From Oscillospiraceae bacterium (GTDB lineage Bacteria > Bacillota > Clostridia > Oscillospirales > CAG-272), in contig SVRT01000001.1 of the NCBI GenBank assembly GCA_015064685.1, forward strand, positions 106,568-170,567: a stretch of DNA of 64,000 bases. Reading direction: 5' to 3'. Each line of letters starts with the position of its first letter. The stretch's first letter is position 1. The notes beneath the pieces were generated by a model. That model was not told where the DNA came from. It saw only the letters and a program-made list of their open reading frames with translations, and did no database searches. Below, piece after piece: positions 15,014 to 22,535 of the stretch. The translations under genes were made by a program, and so were the position numbers.

Positions 15014-16300
15014 ATGTTTATGAATAATTTTAAGATCAATTTGCAGCTTTTCGGTGCAGGTGAGACCGTGATGGGCACTGAGGGAGAGATAAACGCAAAG
15101 AATAGCACGGTCAAGCAGTACGCAGACGGAGAGGGTCTTTCTCCCGAGATGAAGACGTATTACGCAGACTATCTTATAGATAACGCTGAGCCTTCTCTCG
15201 TTCACGACCGCTTCGCGCAGAAGCACGATATTCCCGCGGGTAACGGCAAGACGGTCCAGTTCCGAAAGTACGATCCGCTGCCCAAGATCACAGATCCCAT
15301 TGCGGAGGGCGTTACTCCCACGGGTCAGACCATCAATATGGGTATCGTTAACGCGACTGTCGCTCAGTACGGCGGTTACGTTGAGCTTACCGACCTTCTT
15401 ATTATGACCGCTATTGACAACAATCTTCTTATGGCGACCAAGCTTCTCGGTAGCCAGGCGGGAAGAACGCTTGACACTATTTCCCGCGAGGTGCTTGTCG
15501 GCGGTACGAACGTTCAGTACGGCGAGGGCAAGGTTTCCTCCCGCGAGCAGATCGTCGGTGGCAAGGAGGATGGCAACTGCTATCTTACTGTTGACGCGAT
15601 AAGACGTGCGGTCAGATTTCTCAAAAATCAGAACGCGGAGAAGATCGACGGCGCGTACGTGGCGATCATTCACCCTGATTGCGCTTACGATCTTATGAGC
15701 GATCCTGCGTGGAAGTATCCTCATCAGTATGCTGATCCCTCCGCTATTTTTGAGGGTGAGATCGGTAAGATCGAGGGGGTTCGCTTTATCGAATCCACAG
15801 AGGCGAAGGTATTCCACGCCGAGGATCTCGCGGACGGTGCGAGAACTCTTACGGTTGAAAGCACGATGACCTCGGGTTACACGGTCACCTTTAGCTCCAA
15901 CGGTACCGTTGCGGATAACTCGCTTGTTGGAAGAGCGGTGCTTATTGGCGGGAAGAAGTATTACGTAAGCTCCAATACGTCCTCGATCATGGCTCTTGCT
16001 ACCGACAGCACCAAGGCGACCCAGGCTTCTGTAAGCTGTACGAAGGGAGATATCATTTATCCCGGTGAGGCAGGCGCTGAGGGTGTTGACGTTTATGCGA
16101 CGCTTATTCTCGGAGAGAATGCTTACGGTACTACCGCGCTTGCGAACGGAGGTCTTGAGCATATCGTCAAGCAGCTTGGCAGCGCAGGCTCTTCCGACCC
16201 TCTCAATCAGAGAGCTACGGTTGGCTGGAAGGCGACTAAGGTTACTGTACGTCTCGTTGAGGCGTTTATGATACGTATCGAGACTGCGGCATCTGTATAA
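15014..16300 (+). CDS. Major capsid protein, N4-gp56 family, with Prp-type N-terminal cleavage motif
   Basis: This is the shell-forming HK97-fold capsid protein. The family signature is strong: RFAQKHDIPAGNGKTVQFRK followed by PLPKITDPIAEGVTP and IVNATVAQYGGYVELTD near residues 60-120, as in N4-gp56 family capsids. The N-terminus MFMNNFKINLQLFGAGE contains KINLQLFG, matching the L27/phage-80alpha-type site KLNLQ-x-FA cut by Prp; cleavage would remove about 13 residues. AAAGGA lies 4 bases before ATG 15014 and 10 before ATG 15020, so either start is possible and both retain the motif. The 428-residue length is normal. The C-terminal residues TKVTVRLVEAFMIRIE are also typical. Confidence 0.9.
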   Translation: MFMNNFKINLQLFGAGETVMGTEGEINAKNSTVKQYADGEGLSPEMKTYYADYLIDNAEPSLVHDRFAQKHDIPAGNGKTVQFRKYDPLPKITDPIAEGVTPTGQTINMGIVNATVAQYGGYVELTDLLIMTAIDNNLLMATKLLGSQAGRTLDTISREVLVGGTNVQYGEGKVSSREQIVGGKEDGNCYLTVDAIRRAVRFLKNQNAEKIDGAYVAIIHPDCAYDLMSDPAWKYPHQYADPSAIFEGEIGKIEGVRFIESTEAKVFHAEDLADGARTLTVESTMTSGYTVTFSSNGTVADNSLVGRAVLIGGKKYYVSSNTSSIMALATDSTKATQASVSCTKGDIIYPGEAGAEGVDVYATLILGENAYGTTALANGGLEHIVKQLGSAGSSDPLNQRATVGWKATKVTVRLVEAFMIRIETAASV

Positions 16301-16317
16301 GATTCGCCTGCGGCGAG

Positions 16318-16460
16318 TGATATTGCGCCTGCGCGGTGATATTCCGACTTGGTCGGAGTGATTTTTGCGCGAGGCGCGAGCTACCCCTCATCAGTCGCTA
16401 CGCGACAGCTTCTCACCCGGGAGAAGTCTTGGGGGAGTGATATGCCGGTCTGATCGGCGT
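16318..16460. repeat. Array of short hairpins separated by GTGATAT
   Basis: Short palindromes (TCGCCTGCGGCGA; TCCGACTTGGTCGGA; GCCGGTCTGATCGGC) alternate with GTGATAT or GTGATTT. This repeat cluster lies between the capsid gene and the next phage gene. A looser version of the same spacer occurs at about 8407-8463 (GTGATATT three times). Function is unknown; a repetitive extragenic palindrome family is likely. Confidence 0.6.
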
Positions 16461-16506
16461 GGGTGGGACGGTGGGGAAAAACATGATAAATAATAAGGAG
16501 AATTTT

Positions 16507-16875
16507 ATGTCACATTACAGTGAGGATATTGCGGCGCTCAAAGCCGAATACGAGCAGAAGCTTGCCGAGAAGGAGGCGGAGAATGCGCGTCTTCGCGGTG
16601 TAAACAAGAAGGCTCAGGAGCGCGCTCTTGAGCAGGCGAGGGAATACGAGCGTTATCTTAACGAATATATTTCGGTAAAGCTTTTCAAGGACAACGACAG
16701 GTATCGCGATGACGTTTACGTTGCGGTGAACGGTCAGAACTGTATTATCAAGCGCGGCGAGTGGGTCAAGGTCAAGAGAAAGTTTGCGCTTGTGCTTGAC
16801 GCTTCCGAAATTCAGGATATGAGAACTGCGGAGTTTATCGAGAGGGAGCAGAAAAGATTCGTTGAAGCAAATTAA
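16507..16875 (+). CDS. Small phage head-region protein
   Basis: This 122-residue protein has an N-terminal coiled coil (ALKAEYEQKLAEKEAENARL) and a C-terminal beta-rich part. That part contains DVYVAVNGQNCIIKRGEWV, a pattern seen in small proteins encoded just after phage capsid genes. The exact role is not known; a head-decoration or head-completion factor is plausible. AAGGAG is 7 bases before ATG 16507; the longer in-frame start at 16459 has no such site. It is separated from the capsid gene by a repeat cluster rather than being directly coupled. Confidence 0.7.
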   Translation: MSHYSEDIAALKAEYEQKLAEKEAENARLRGVNKKAQERALEQAREYERYLNEYISVKLFKDNDRYRDDVYVAVNGQNCIIKRGEWVKVKRKFALVLDASEIQDMRTAEFIEREQKRFVEAN

Positions 16876-16910
16876 CAGGGTTGACTTTCGATGAAAAGGA
16901 CGGTATAATA

Positions 16911-17199
16911 ATGGCAGAAGGTAAAAAAACTGTTCAGACACCGAAGGAAAGACATATAATCGGTGACAGTACAAAAGGGAAATTTATCTGATATTTTACC
17001 CGGTAAAATGATTGGCGGAGACGTATTCTATAATTCGAGATCTAAATTGCCAGCTGAAAACGGGCGTGTTTGGTATGAGGCTGATATAGATTATGCATCG
17101 TGATATAGAAGCAACAGCAGAATTCTATATTCGAATGACGGACTTATTTTCGTTTCACACGATCACTATCAGACGTTTTATGAACTCACAGAAATGTAA
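16911..17199 (+). pseudogene. Broken barnase-type ribonuclease toxin fused to a short phage-like N-terminus
   Basis: An ATG at 16911, with AAAAGGA upstream, opens a 26-codon frame (MAEGKKTVQTPKERHIIGDS...) that stops at 16989-16991. In the next frame (+1), 16963-17199 encodes the C-terminal two thirds of barnase: QKGNLSDILPGKMIGGDVF, then GRVWYEADIDYAS, an in-frame TGA at 17101-17103 where the family has Gly, then YRSNSRILYSND and HDHYQTFYEL. The catalytic Glu (in WYEADI), two Arg (RSNSR) and His (DHYQTF) are all still present. The gene is disabled twice, by a frame change near 16960 and by the nonsense codon. The N-terminal barnase residues are missing. The first 26 codons may be the start of a phage minor head protein, whose middle was deleted. 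The barstar gene follows 10 bases later. Confidence 0.82.
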
Positions 17200-17209
17200 G
17201 GAGATAGCT

Positions 17210-17551
17210 ATGTACCGTAAAAAAGCAATAAATACTATTGATTTCAGAAACGTAAAAAATTATTTGGAAATGCATGACATTATACGTGAGTCGTTAGATT
17301 TTCCGAATTATTATGGGCGAAATTGGGATGCTTTTTGGGATTGCATTACGGATTATTTTGGATTTATGGAGCCTGTTCGCATAGAAATATTAGGTTTGGA
17401 CGTAATTGAAAGGCTCTTCGGAAACGAAGCTGAAATATTAGTTGAGCTTTTGCGTAAAGCAAAATACTATTGCAAAGATCTCAATCCCGATGCTCCAAGG
17501 TTGAAGCTTATTGAGATCGTTGACGGAGATAAGAGAACAGAAATAAAATAA
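17210..17551 (+). CDS. Barstar-family ribonuclease inhibitor (immunity protein)
   Basis: Barstar proteins bind and neutralise barnase-type RNases. The diagnostic segment PNYYGRNWDAFWDCITDYF is present near residues 38-56, including the two Asp equivalent to barstar Asp35 and Asp39 that fill the RNase active site. The start at ATG 17210 is chosen because TAAGGAG lies just upstream; a longer in-frame reading from 17093 would overlap the broken barnase. The 113-residue length is slightly above classic barstar (about 90), with extra C-terminal residues DAPRLKLIEIVDGDKRTEIK. It directly follows the barnase remnant, the normal toxin-immunity order, and ends in a terminator. It appears intact although the toxin is not. 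Confidence 0.9.
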   Translation: MYRKKAINTIDFRNVKNYLEMHDIIRESLDFPNYYGRNWDAFWDCITDYFGFMEPVRIEILGLDVIERLFGNEAEILVELLRKAKYYCKDLNPDAPRLKLIEIVDGDKRTEIK

Positions 17552-17556
17552 AGATG

Positions 17557-17588
17557 CGGAGCGGGGAAGTTCTCGCTCCGTTTTTTTT
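17557..17588 (+). terminator. Terminator after barstar
   Basis: The stem CGGAGCG / CGCTCCG has a 10-base loop and is followed by eight T. Confidence 0.9.
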
Positions 17589-17656
17589 GCCGCTTTTTAA
17601 ATTTTGTAAACTATTTTCGTTTTAATGAAGTTTTAATGAAAAAGAGGACGCTTTTA

Positions 17657-17685
17657 TTGACATGTAAGGGAAAAGGTGGTATAAT
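17657..17685 (+). promoter_or_regulatory. Consensus sigma-A promoter
   Basis: TTGACA (17657-17662), a 17-base spacer, and TATAAT (17680-17685), 37 bases upstream of the ATG at 17722. Confidence 0.9.
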
Positions 17686-17721
17686 TCAAGTGTACGGACT
17701 ATATTTGAGGAGGTTTGAATT

Positions 17722-19455
17722 ATGAAAAATAAATCACTTAGAAACAAGATCATTTTGTCCGTGGTCTCCGGTATAGTGATAACCGCGGCATCCTATTACT
17801 TTATTTTACCCGCGATCAATCCCGCTTACCCCGGATTCTGGGGATATCTTGCGGTGGTGATCCTTTCTTTTGCATACCCCTTTATTTTCCAGGGGCAGGG
17901 CGGCATTAAAAAAAGAAAGATCTTCTCAAACAACAAGGGAGTGATAGACATTGATCTGCCCAAGGGTAAGGTCAGGGCTCTGCCCATTATTTTGGTGGCT
18001 ATTCCTGTTGTTATTATGATACTTGGCGGCGTCATTTCCTCCACCTTCTTTAACGCGAAGGCTTATGCGGCGGTCATAACCGTCGAGGAGGCGGTTTTCG
18101 CTGAGGATATGAAGGAGACCGATGAGGTCACTAATATCGCGCTTATGGACGGCGAGAGCGCGAAGACGATCGGTAACAGAACGCTTGGCTCTCTCTCCGA
18201 GGTCGTGTCTCAGTACCGTATATCCGATATTTACACTCAGATCAATTATCAGTACACGCCCAAGAAGGTTGCCAACCTTGAATACGACGATTTCTTTAAG
18301 TGGATAGCGAACAAGGACAAGGGTGTTCCCGGATACGTTATGGTAGATCCCGTTAACAATACTGCCGACTACGTAAAGCTTGAAAAGTCGCTCAAATACG
18401 TTGAGAGCGGTTATTTCGGCGACGATCTTATGAGAAAGCTCCGTTTCACTTATCCGACAAAGATATTTGATGATTTTATCAGCTTTGAGGTCGATGATGA
18501 GGGCAATCCCTACTACATCATCTCCTGCCTTATGCCGAGAATATTCCCGTTTGGCGCTATGGACGTCAGCGAGGTGGTAATTTTCGATCCCTGCACAGGT
18601 GAAAGTGAGATATACGCGGTGGGAGACGTTCCTGCGTGGGCGGATGCCGTTTATTCCGGCGATCTTGCCGAGCAAAAGTATAACTGGCACGGTACTCTCG
18701 CGGGTGGCTTCTGGAACAGTGTTATCGGAAACAAGGACTGCAAGCAGACGACCGACGATTACGGCTACATCGTTATCGGTGACGACGTATGGTACTTTAC
18801 GGGTGTTACCTCGGTGACGGCGGACGAGTCCAACATCGGTTTTATTATCAGCAATGCGCGTACGGGTGAATACAAGTACTATCCCGTAGTCGGAGCGGAA
18901 GAGTATTCTGCTATGCAGGCAGCTGAGGGTGAGGTCCAGGAAAAGGGCTACGTTGCATCCTTCCCGTCACTTATTAACGTCAAGGGTCAGGCGACCTATA
19001 TTATGGTTCTTAAGGATGCGGGCGGACTCGTTAAGCTTTACGCGCTCGTTAACGTTGAGCAGTACAGTATAGTTGCTACGGGCAACACTCAGGCGGAGGC
19101 TATGAAGGCGTATAAGGATCTTCTCGTTCAGAACGGTGTTGTCGAGGACGCTGAGCCTCTGTTGCCTACGGAAAAAATGAGCTACGTGCATGGAAAGGTT
19201 GCCGATATCAAGACTGTCACGGTTGATGGCAATACTCTCTTCTATCTGACGCTCAGTGACGGAAACGTATACAGAGGATCGGTTTCGGTAGATCCCGATG
19301 GCAATTACATCAATGAGGAGCTTGTTTTCGCAAAGGTCGGTGATGACGTTACCGTTGTGCTGAATGCGGAATACAAGGACGGAGAGATCAGAGAAATGGT
19401 AGAATTCCGCATGGGATTATGGTTTATTGATTTCTTGCCTCCCAAGTCTGAATGA
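17722..19455 (+). CDS. Membrane-anchored protein of unknown function
   Basis: Family not recognised. The 577-residue protein has three N-terminal hydrophobic segments: about residues 10-30 (IILSVVSGIVITAASYYFIL), 38-57 (FWGYLAVVILSFAYPFIF), and 87-110 (LPIILVAIPVVIMILGGVIS). A large soluble region of about 450 residues follows, probably outside the membrane if the third segment exits. It is rich in beta strands and aromatic turns (for example GTLAGGFWNSVIGN). The last 90 residues look like a small beta-barrel (YVHGKVADIKTVTVDGNTLF through VEFRMGLWF). GAGGAGG precedes the ATG and the promoter is strong, so the protein may be abundant. No catalytic motif is visible. The Mbeg1-like hydrolase follows 58 bases later. 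Confidence 0.75.
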   Translation: MKNKSLRNKIILSVVSGIVITAASYYFILPAINPAYPGFWGYLAVVILSFAYPFIFQGQGGIKKRKIFSNNKGVIDIDLPKGKVRALPIILVAIPVVIMILGGVISSTFFNAKAYAAVITVEEAVFAEDMKETDEVTNIALMDGESAKTIGNRTLGSLSEVVSQYRISDIYTQINYQYTPKKVANLEYDDFFKWIANKDKGVPGYVMVDPVNNTADYVKLEKSLKYVESGYFGDDLMRKLRFTYPTKIFDDFISFEVDDEGNPYYIISCLMPRIFPFGAMDVSEVVIFDPCTGESEIYAVGDVPAWADAVYSGDLAEQKYNWHGTLAGGFWNSVIGNKDCKQTTDDYGYIVIGDDVWYFTGVTSVTADESNIGFIISNARTGEYKYYPVVGAEEYSAMQAAEGEVQEKGYVASFPSLINVKGQATYIMVLKDAGGLVKLYALVNVEQYSIVATGNTQAEAMKAYKDLLVQNGVVEDAEPLLPTEKMSYVHGKVADIKTVTVDGNTLFYLTLSDGNVYRGSVSVDPDGNYINEELVFAKVGDDVTVVLNAEYKDGEIREMVEFRMGLWFIDFLPPKSE

Positions 19456-19513
19456 TGAATATCGATACCGACCTGCACCAAATAATATAAGCAAAATGTA
19501 GGAGAGTGCGGAT

Positions 19514-20590
19514 ATGGGTACTAAGTTCGATTATCTGACTTGGCGCGGCGATCTCGCGTTTTCGACGGACGGATTAAACGAGGTGGATGGATCTATCCTC
19601 GCTATGCTTTCATATATTGATTATTACTCCATAACACGGGGAAGGGATATAAGTCTCAAGGGGGCAGTCAGAAAATACTGCCCCGACAGAAAATACGACA
19701 GTGTTAAGCTCGGGCTTATCATTCCGTCAAAAAAGATCAACAAGCTATTCTGCTCTGCTGCAGAAACACTACGATATGGCGACGTTCGCGCGAGTGACTA
19801 CGTTTCAAGGACGAGCGTTGAGGAGGTTTGCCAGTTTGCGGCGGTGACCTTTCATCTGACCGATAAGCGAGCGGTCATTTCGTTCCGCGGCACAGACGAT
19901 TCACTTGTCGGTTGGCGCGAGGACTGTCATCTCTCGTTTTGCGAGGAGATCCCCGCGCAGAGGATGGCTCTTGAATATACCGAGAGGATGATCGCAAAAT
20001 ATCCCGAAAAGAAATTTTATCTTGTGGGTCACTCGAAGGGCGGCAATCTTGCTGTGTATTCTGCCGTGAAATGCTCAAAGGAGACCCGCGCGAGGATAAT
20101 CAAGGCATACAGCTACGACGGACCGGGACTCAGCTATGAGCTTGCTCACTCCAAGGAATTTCGGACGGCGCAGAAAAAGCTTGAGATGATCGTGCCGCAA
20201 TCGTCGTTTATCGGAATTATGTTTGACGTTTGCGAGCAGTACACGGTAGTAAACGCGCTATCCCGAGGTGCTTTTCAGCACGACAGCTTTACCTGGGACG
20301 TGCGTGGTGGCTCCTTCGTGCATTTACCCGAGCTTTCTCAAAGAGGAAAGAAGAACGCGGAGCAATTCAGGGAGAGCATGGCTCGCATGAGTCTTGAGGA
20401 AAAGCGTGAGTTCGTTGATATGCTTTTCTCGGTCATTGAATCGACGGAGGCTAAGACCTTGACAGATTTTACTGACCGCAGGTTCAAAAAAGCGGGGATG
20501 ATCATAAAGAATTACAGTGGAATGGACAAGGAAAAGAAGGCTTTGATGCAGGGGCTCTTCTTTAAGCTGTTTGAATTTAAAAAAGAATAG
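19514..20590 (+). CDS. Mbeg1-like (DUF2974) alpha/beta hydrolase
   Basis: This is a lipase-like alpha/beta hydrolase of the DUF2974/Mbeg1 group. The nucleophile elbow is VGHSKGGNLA with Ser174. The preceding strand ends AVISFRGTDDSLVGWRED, typical of lipase_3-like folds. IKAYSYDGPGL follows and probably carries the acid. It has no signal peptide or transmembrane segment in 358 residues, so it is cytosolic. GGAGAG sits 7 bases before the ATG. It is co-directional with the preceding membrane protein and ends in a good terminator, so the two probably form a transcription unit. The natural substrate is unknown. Confidence 0.82.
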   Translation: MGTKFDYLTWRGDLAFSTDGLNEVDGSILAMLSYIDYYSITRGRDISLKGAVRKYCPDRKYDSVKLGLIIPSKKINKLFCSAAETLRYGDVRASDYVSRTSVEEVCQFAAVTFHLTDKRAVISFRGTDDSLVGWREDCHLSFCEEIPAQRMALEYTERMIAKYPEKKFYLVGHSKGGNLAVYSAVKCSKETRARIIKAYSYDGPGLSYELAHSKEFRTAQKKLEMIVPQSSFIGIMFDVCEQYTVVNALSRGAFQHDSFTWDVRGGSFVHLPELSQRGKKNAEQFRESMARMSLEEKREFVDMLFSVIESTEAKTLTDFTDRRFKKAGMIIKNYSGMDKEKKALMQGLFFKLFEFKKE

Positions 20591-20592
20591 GA

Positions 20593-20617
20593 CGGGCGAG
20601 ATCTCTCGCCCGTTTTT
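20593..20617 (+). terminator. Terminator after the Mbeg1-like gene
   Basis: The stem CGGGCGAG / CTCGCCCG has loop ATCT and is followed by TTTTT. Confidence 0.9.
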
Positions 20618-20763
20618 GTGTGTTTTGGTAGTGTTTGGGGATGGATGATTAAAATGAATATTTAATGAATATACATTTTTGTGCATAGTGCATCAAAAGG
20701 AATGGCGAGTGTTAAAAAAACCAATGAATATAAATGAACTTTTGGCTAAATATTAAATACGGG

Positions 20764-20792
20764 TTGACAAATCAATGCATAAGTGATACAAT
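20764..20792 (+). promoter_or_regulatory. Promoter of the amino-acid ABC transporter operon
   Basis: TTGACA (20764-20769), a 17-base spacer ending in TGA (extended -10), and TACAAT (20787-20792). Confidence 0.85.
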
Positions 20793-20834
20793 TTATACAT
20801 CAAAAAAGAATTTTTATACATTTCGGAGGACAAA

Positions 20835-21719
20835 ATGAAAAAGTTATTTGTAATCGCGCTTTCTCTTATTATGATACTCGGCGCGGTATCCGTATTTACA
20901 TCCTGTAATCCCGCAGGCAAGGAGCTTGTCGCTCTTGACGCTACCGATCTTCTCAAGGAGGATTTCGGAATCGCAGTCAAGAAGGGCAATACCGAGCTTT
21001 TGAAGATGGTCAACGAGGTTGTTGACGAGTGGGTCGCTGACGGTACTATGACAAAGTACATCGATTACTACGATGCAATCGCTAAGGGTGAGAAGGCTGA
21101 CGCTAACGGTCTTCAGACCTCTTGGGATTTCGGTAAGGCTACCGAGGTCATCACGGTTTACACCGAATCCGGCTTTGCTCCCTTTGAGTTCGTTGTTAAC
21201 GGCGAGGTCGTCGGCGTTGATATCGCGATCATGAACGAGGTTGCCGAGAGAAACAATATGAAGGTTGAGGTCAAGGACGTTCTGTTCGATACCATCACTA
21301 CTTGTGTTAAGGGTCACAACGGACACGCAGTTGGAGCTGCAGGTCTTACCATCAACGAGGAGCGTCAGAAAGAGGTTGATTTCTCTAACATTTATTACAG
21401 CTCGACTCTCGTAGTTGTTTCCGCTAAGGACAAGAGCATTTCCAGTGTTAAGGATCTCTCCGGTCTCACTGTCGGTGTCCAGGAGGGAACAAGCGGTGAC
21501 CTTATCATCACAGCTGCTGCGAAGGACGGCTATATTTACACCGATTACGACGAGAATGACAACGAGATCACAAAGGTCGTCAGAGTAGATGCTAAAACAG
21601 AGATCAAGCAGTACAAGCAGTACTCGCTTGCACTCGCTGACCTCAAGGCGGGTCGTATCGATGCTATCCTTATGGATAAGCTTCCCGCACAGGCCATGAT
21701 TGCCGCATCCGAGGACTGA
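20835..21719 (+). CDS. Amino-acid ABC transporter substrate-binding lipoprotein, apparently circularly permuted
   Basis: This is an extracytoplasmic receptor (SBP_bac_3 fold) for the adjacent permease and ATPase. The signal ends in lipobox VFTSC with Cys24. Residues 39-82 read LLKEDFGIAVKKGNTELLKM and then ADGTMTKYIDYYDAI, which is normally the C-terminal end of such proteins. Residues 105-190 then hold the normal N-terminal part: VITVYTESGFAPFEF, VVGVDIAIMNEVA and GLTINEERQKEVDFSNIYY. The protein ends ALADLKAGRIDAILMDKLPA plus about 9 residues, exactly where family members usually continue into the segment found here at the N-terminus. So the order of segments is rotated, not duplicated or lost. 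Total length, 294, is near normal for the family plus a linker. GGAGG is upstream. Confidence 0.9.
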   Translation: MKKLFVIALSLIMILGAVSVFTSCNPAGKELVALDATDLLKEDFGIAVKKGNTELLKMVNEVVDEWVADGTMTKYIDYYDAIAKGEKADANGLQTSWDFGKATEVITVYTESGFAPFEFVVNGEVVGVDIAIMNEVAERNNMKVEVKDVLFDTITTCVKGHNGHAVGAAGLTINEERQKEVDFSNIYYSSTLVVVSAKDKSISSVKDLSGLTVGVQEGTSGDLIITAAAKDGYIYTDYDENDNEITKVVRVDAKTEIKQYKQYSLALADLKAGRIDAILMDKLPAQAMIAASED

Positions 21720-21791
21720 TAGTATATTTTTAGGTGAGAGGGCTGAAATATGCCCCCTCACTTGTGTGTTTAGAAAATAGAGGATTTAATT

Positions 21792-22529
21792 ATGCAGGAA
21801 TATTTTATTTCACTGTGGAACAGGTTTGATAAGGCTTTCCTTGTAGAGGACAGATGGAAGCTTTATCTCGAGGGACTTGGAAACACGGTGCTGATAGCCC
21901 TTATGGCTACCGTGATCGGCGTTATTTTAGGTATCGTCTTCGCGGGGATCAATTACATTAATAAAAAGACGGGAAAGCTTAAGCCGCTCTCCTTTATCTC
22001 CAATATTTACATTACGGTTATCAGAGGAACCCCTGTTGTGCTTCAGCTGATGATCATGTATTTTATCGTCTTTGTTTCCTGGAACTTCAAGGTCGAGATC
22101 GGAGAGGTTGAGATCATGGATAGCAGTCTGCTCATAGGTGCTATCACGTTCGGTCTTAACAGTGCGGCATACGTTGCCGAGATAGTAAGAGCGGGCTTTG
22201 AGGCTGTGGACGACGGACAGCGCGAGGCGGGACGCTCTCTCGGTCTTACGACCTGGCAGACTATGCGCTACATTATTATTCCGCAGGCGATGAGAAACAG
22301 CTTGCCTCCGCTTTTCAATGAGTTTATCACTCTTGTAAAGGAGACGGCTATCGTCGGCTATCTCGGAGTTTACGACCTTGGAAAGATACCCGGTCTTATT
22401 CAATCGAGGACCTTTGACTATCTTTTCCCGCTTATAATTGCGGCGGTGATGTATCTTGCGGTCGTTCTTATTCTTACGCGAATCCTTCGCATACTTGAAA
22501 AAAAGCTCGCAAAGAGTGACAGGGGGTAA
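21792..22529 (+). CDS. Amino-acid ABC transporter permease (HisM/GlnP family)
   Basis: This transmembrane component moves the amino acid released by the binding protein. Hydrophobic segments are near residues 30-50 (NTVLIALMATVIGVILGIVF), 75-100, 115-135, 175-195 and 215-235. The EAA loop that contacts the ATPase reads EAGRSLGLTTWQTMRYIIIP. The IRGTPVVLQLMIMYF segment is typical of this subfamily. It has 245 residues and an intact frame. It is followed after 6 bases by the ATPase gene. The 72-base gap from the binding-protein gene contains no convincing terminator. Confidence 0.93.
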   Translation: MQEYFISLWNRFDKAFLVEDRWKLYLEGLGNTVLIALMATVIGVILGIVFAGINYINKKTGKLKPLSFISNIYITVIRGTPVVLQLMIMYFIVFVSWNFKVEIGEVEIMDSSLLIGAITFGLNSAAYVAEIVRAGFEAVDDGQREAGRSLGLTTWQTMRYIIIPQAMRNSLPPLFNEFITLVKETAIVGYLGVYDLGKIPGLIQSRTFDYLFPLIIAAVMYLAVVLILTRILRILEKKLAKSDRG

Positions 22530-22535
22530 TTGAAT

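Noticed and set aside
17101..17103. TGA recoded as Gly in the barnase remnant
   Set aside because: TGA ends many normal genes here (for example 4265-4267 and the portal gene), and the remnant is also out of frame upstream, so a nonsense mutation is simpler.
20835..21719. Binding protein as a truncated gene with an unrelated N-terminal fusion
   Set aside because: The N-terminal segment is recognisably the usual C-terminal segment of the same family, so rotation explains it better than truncation plus fusion.
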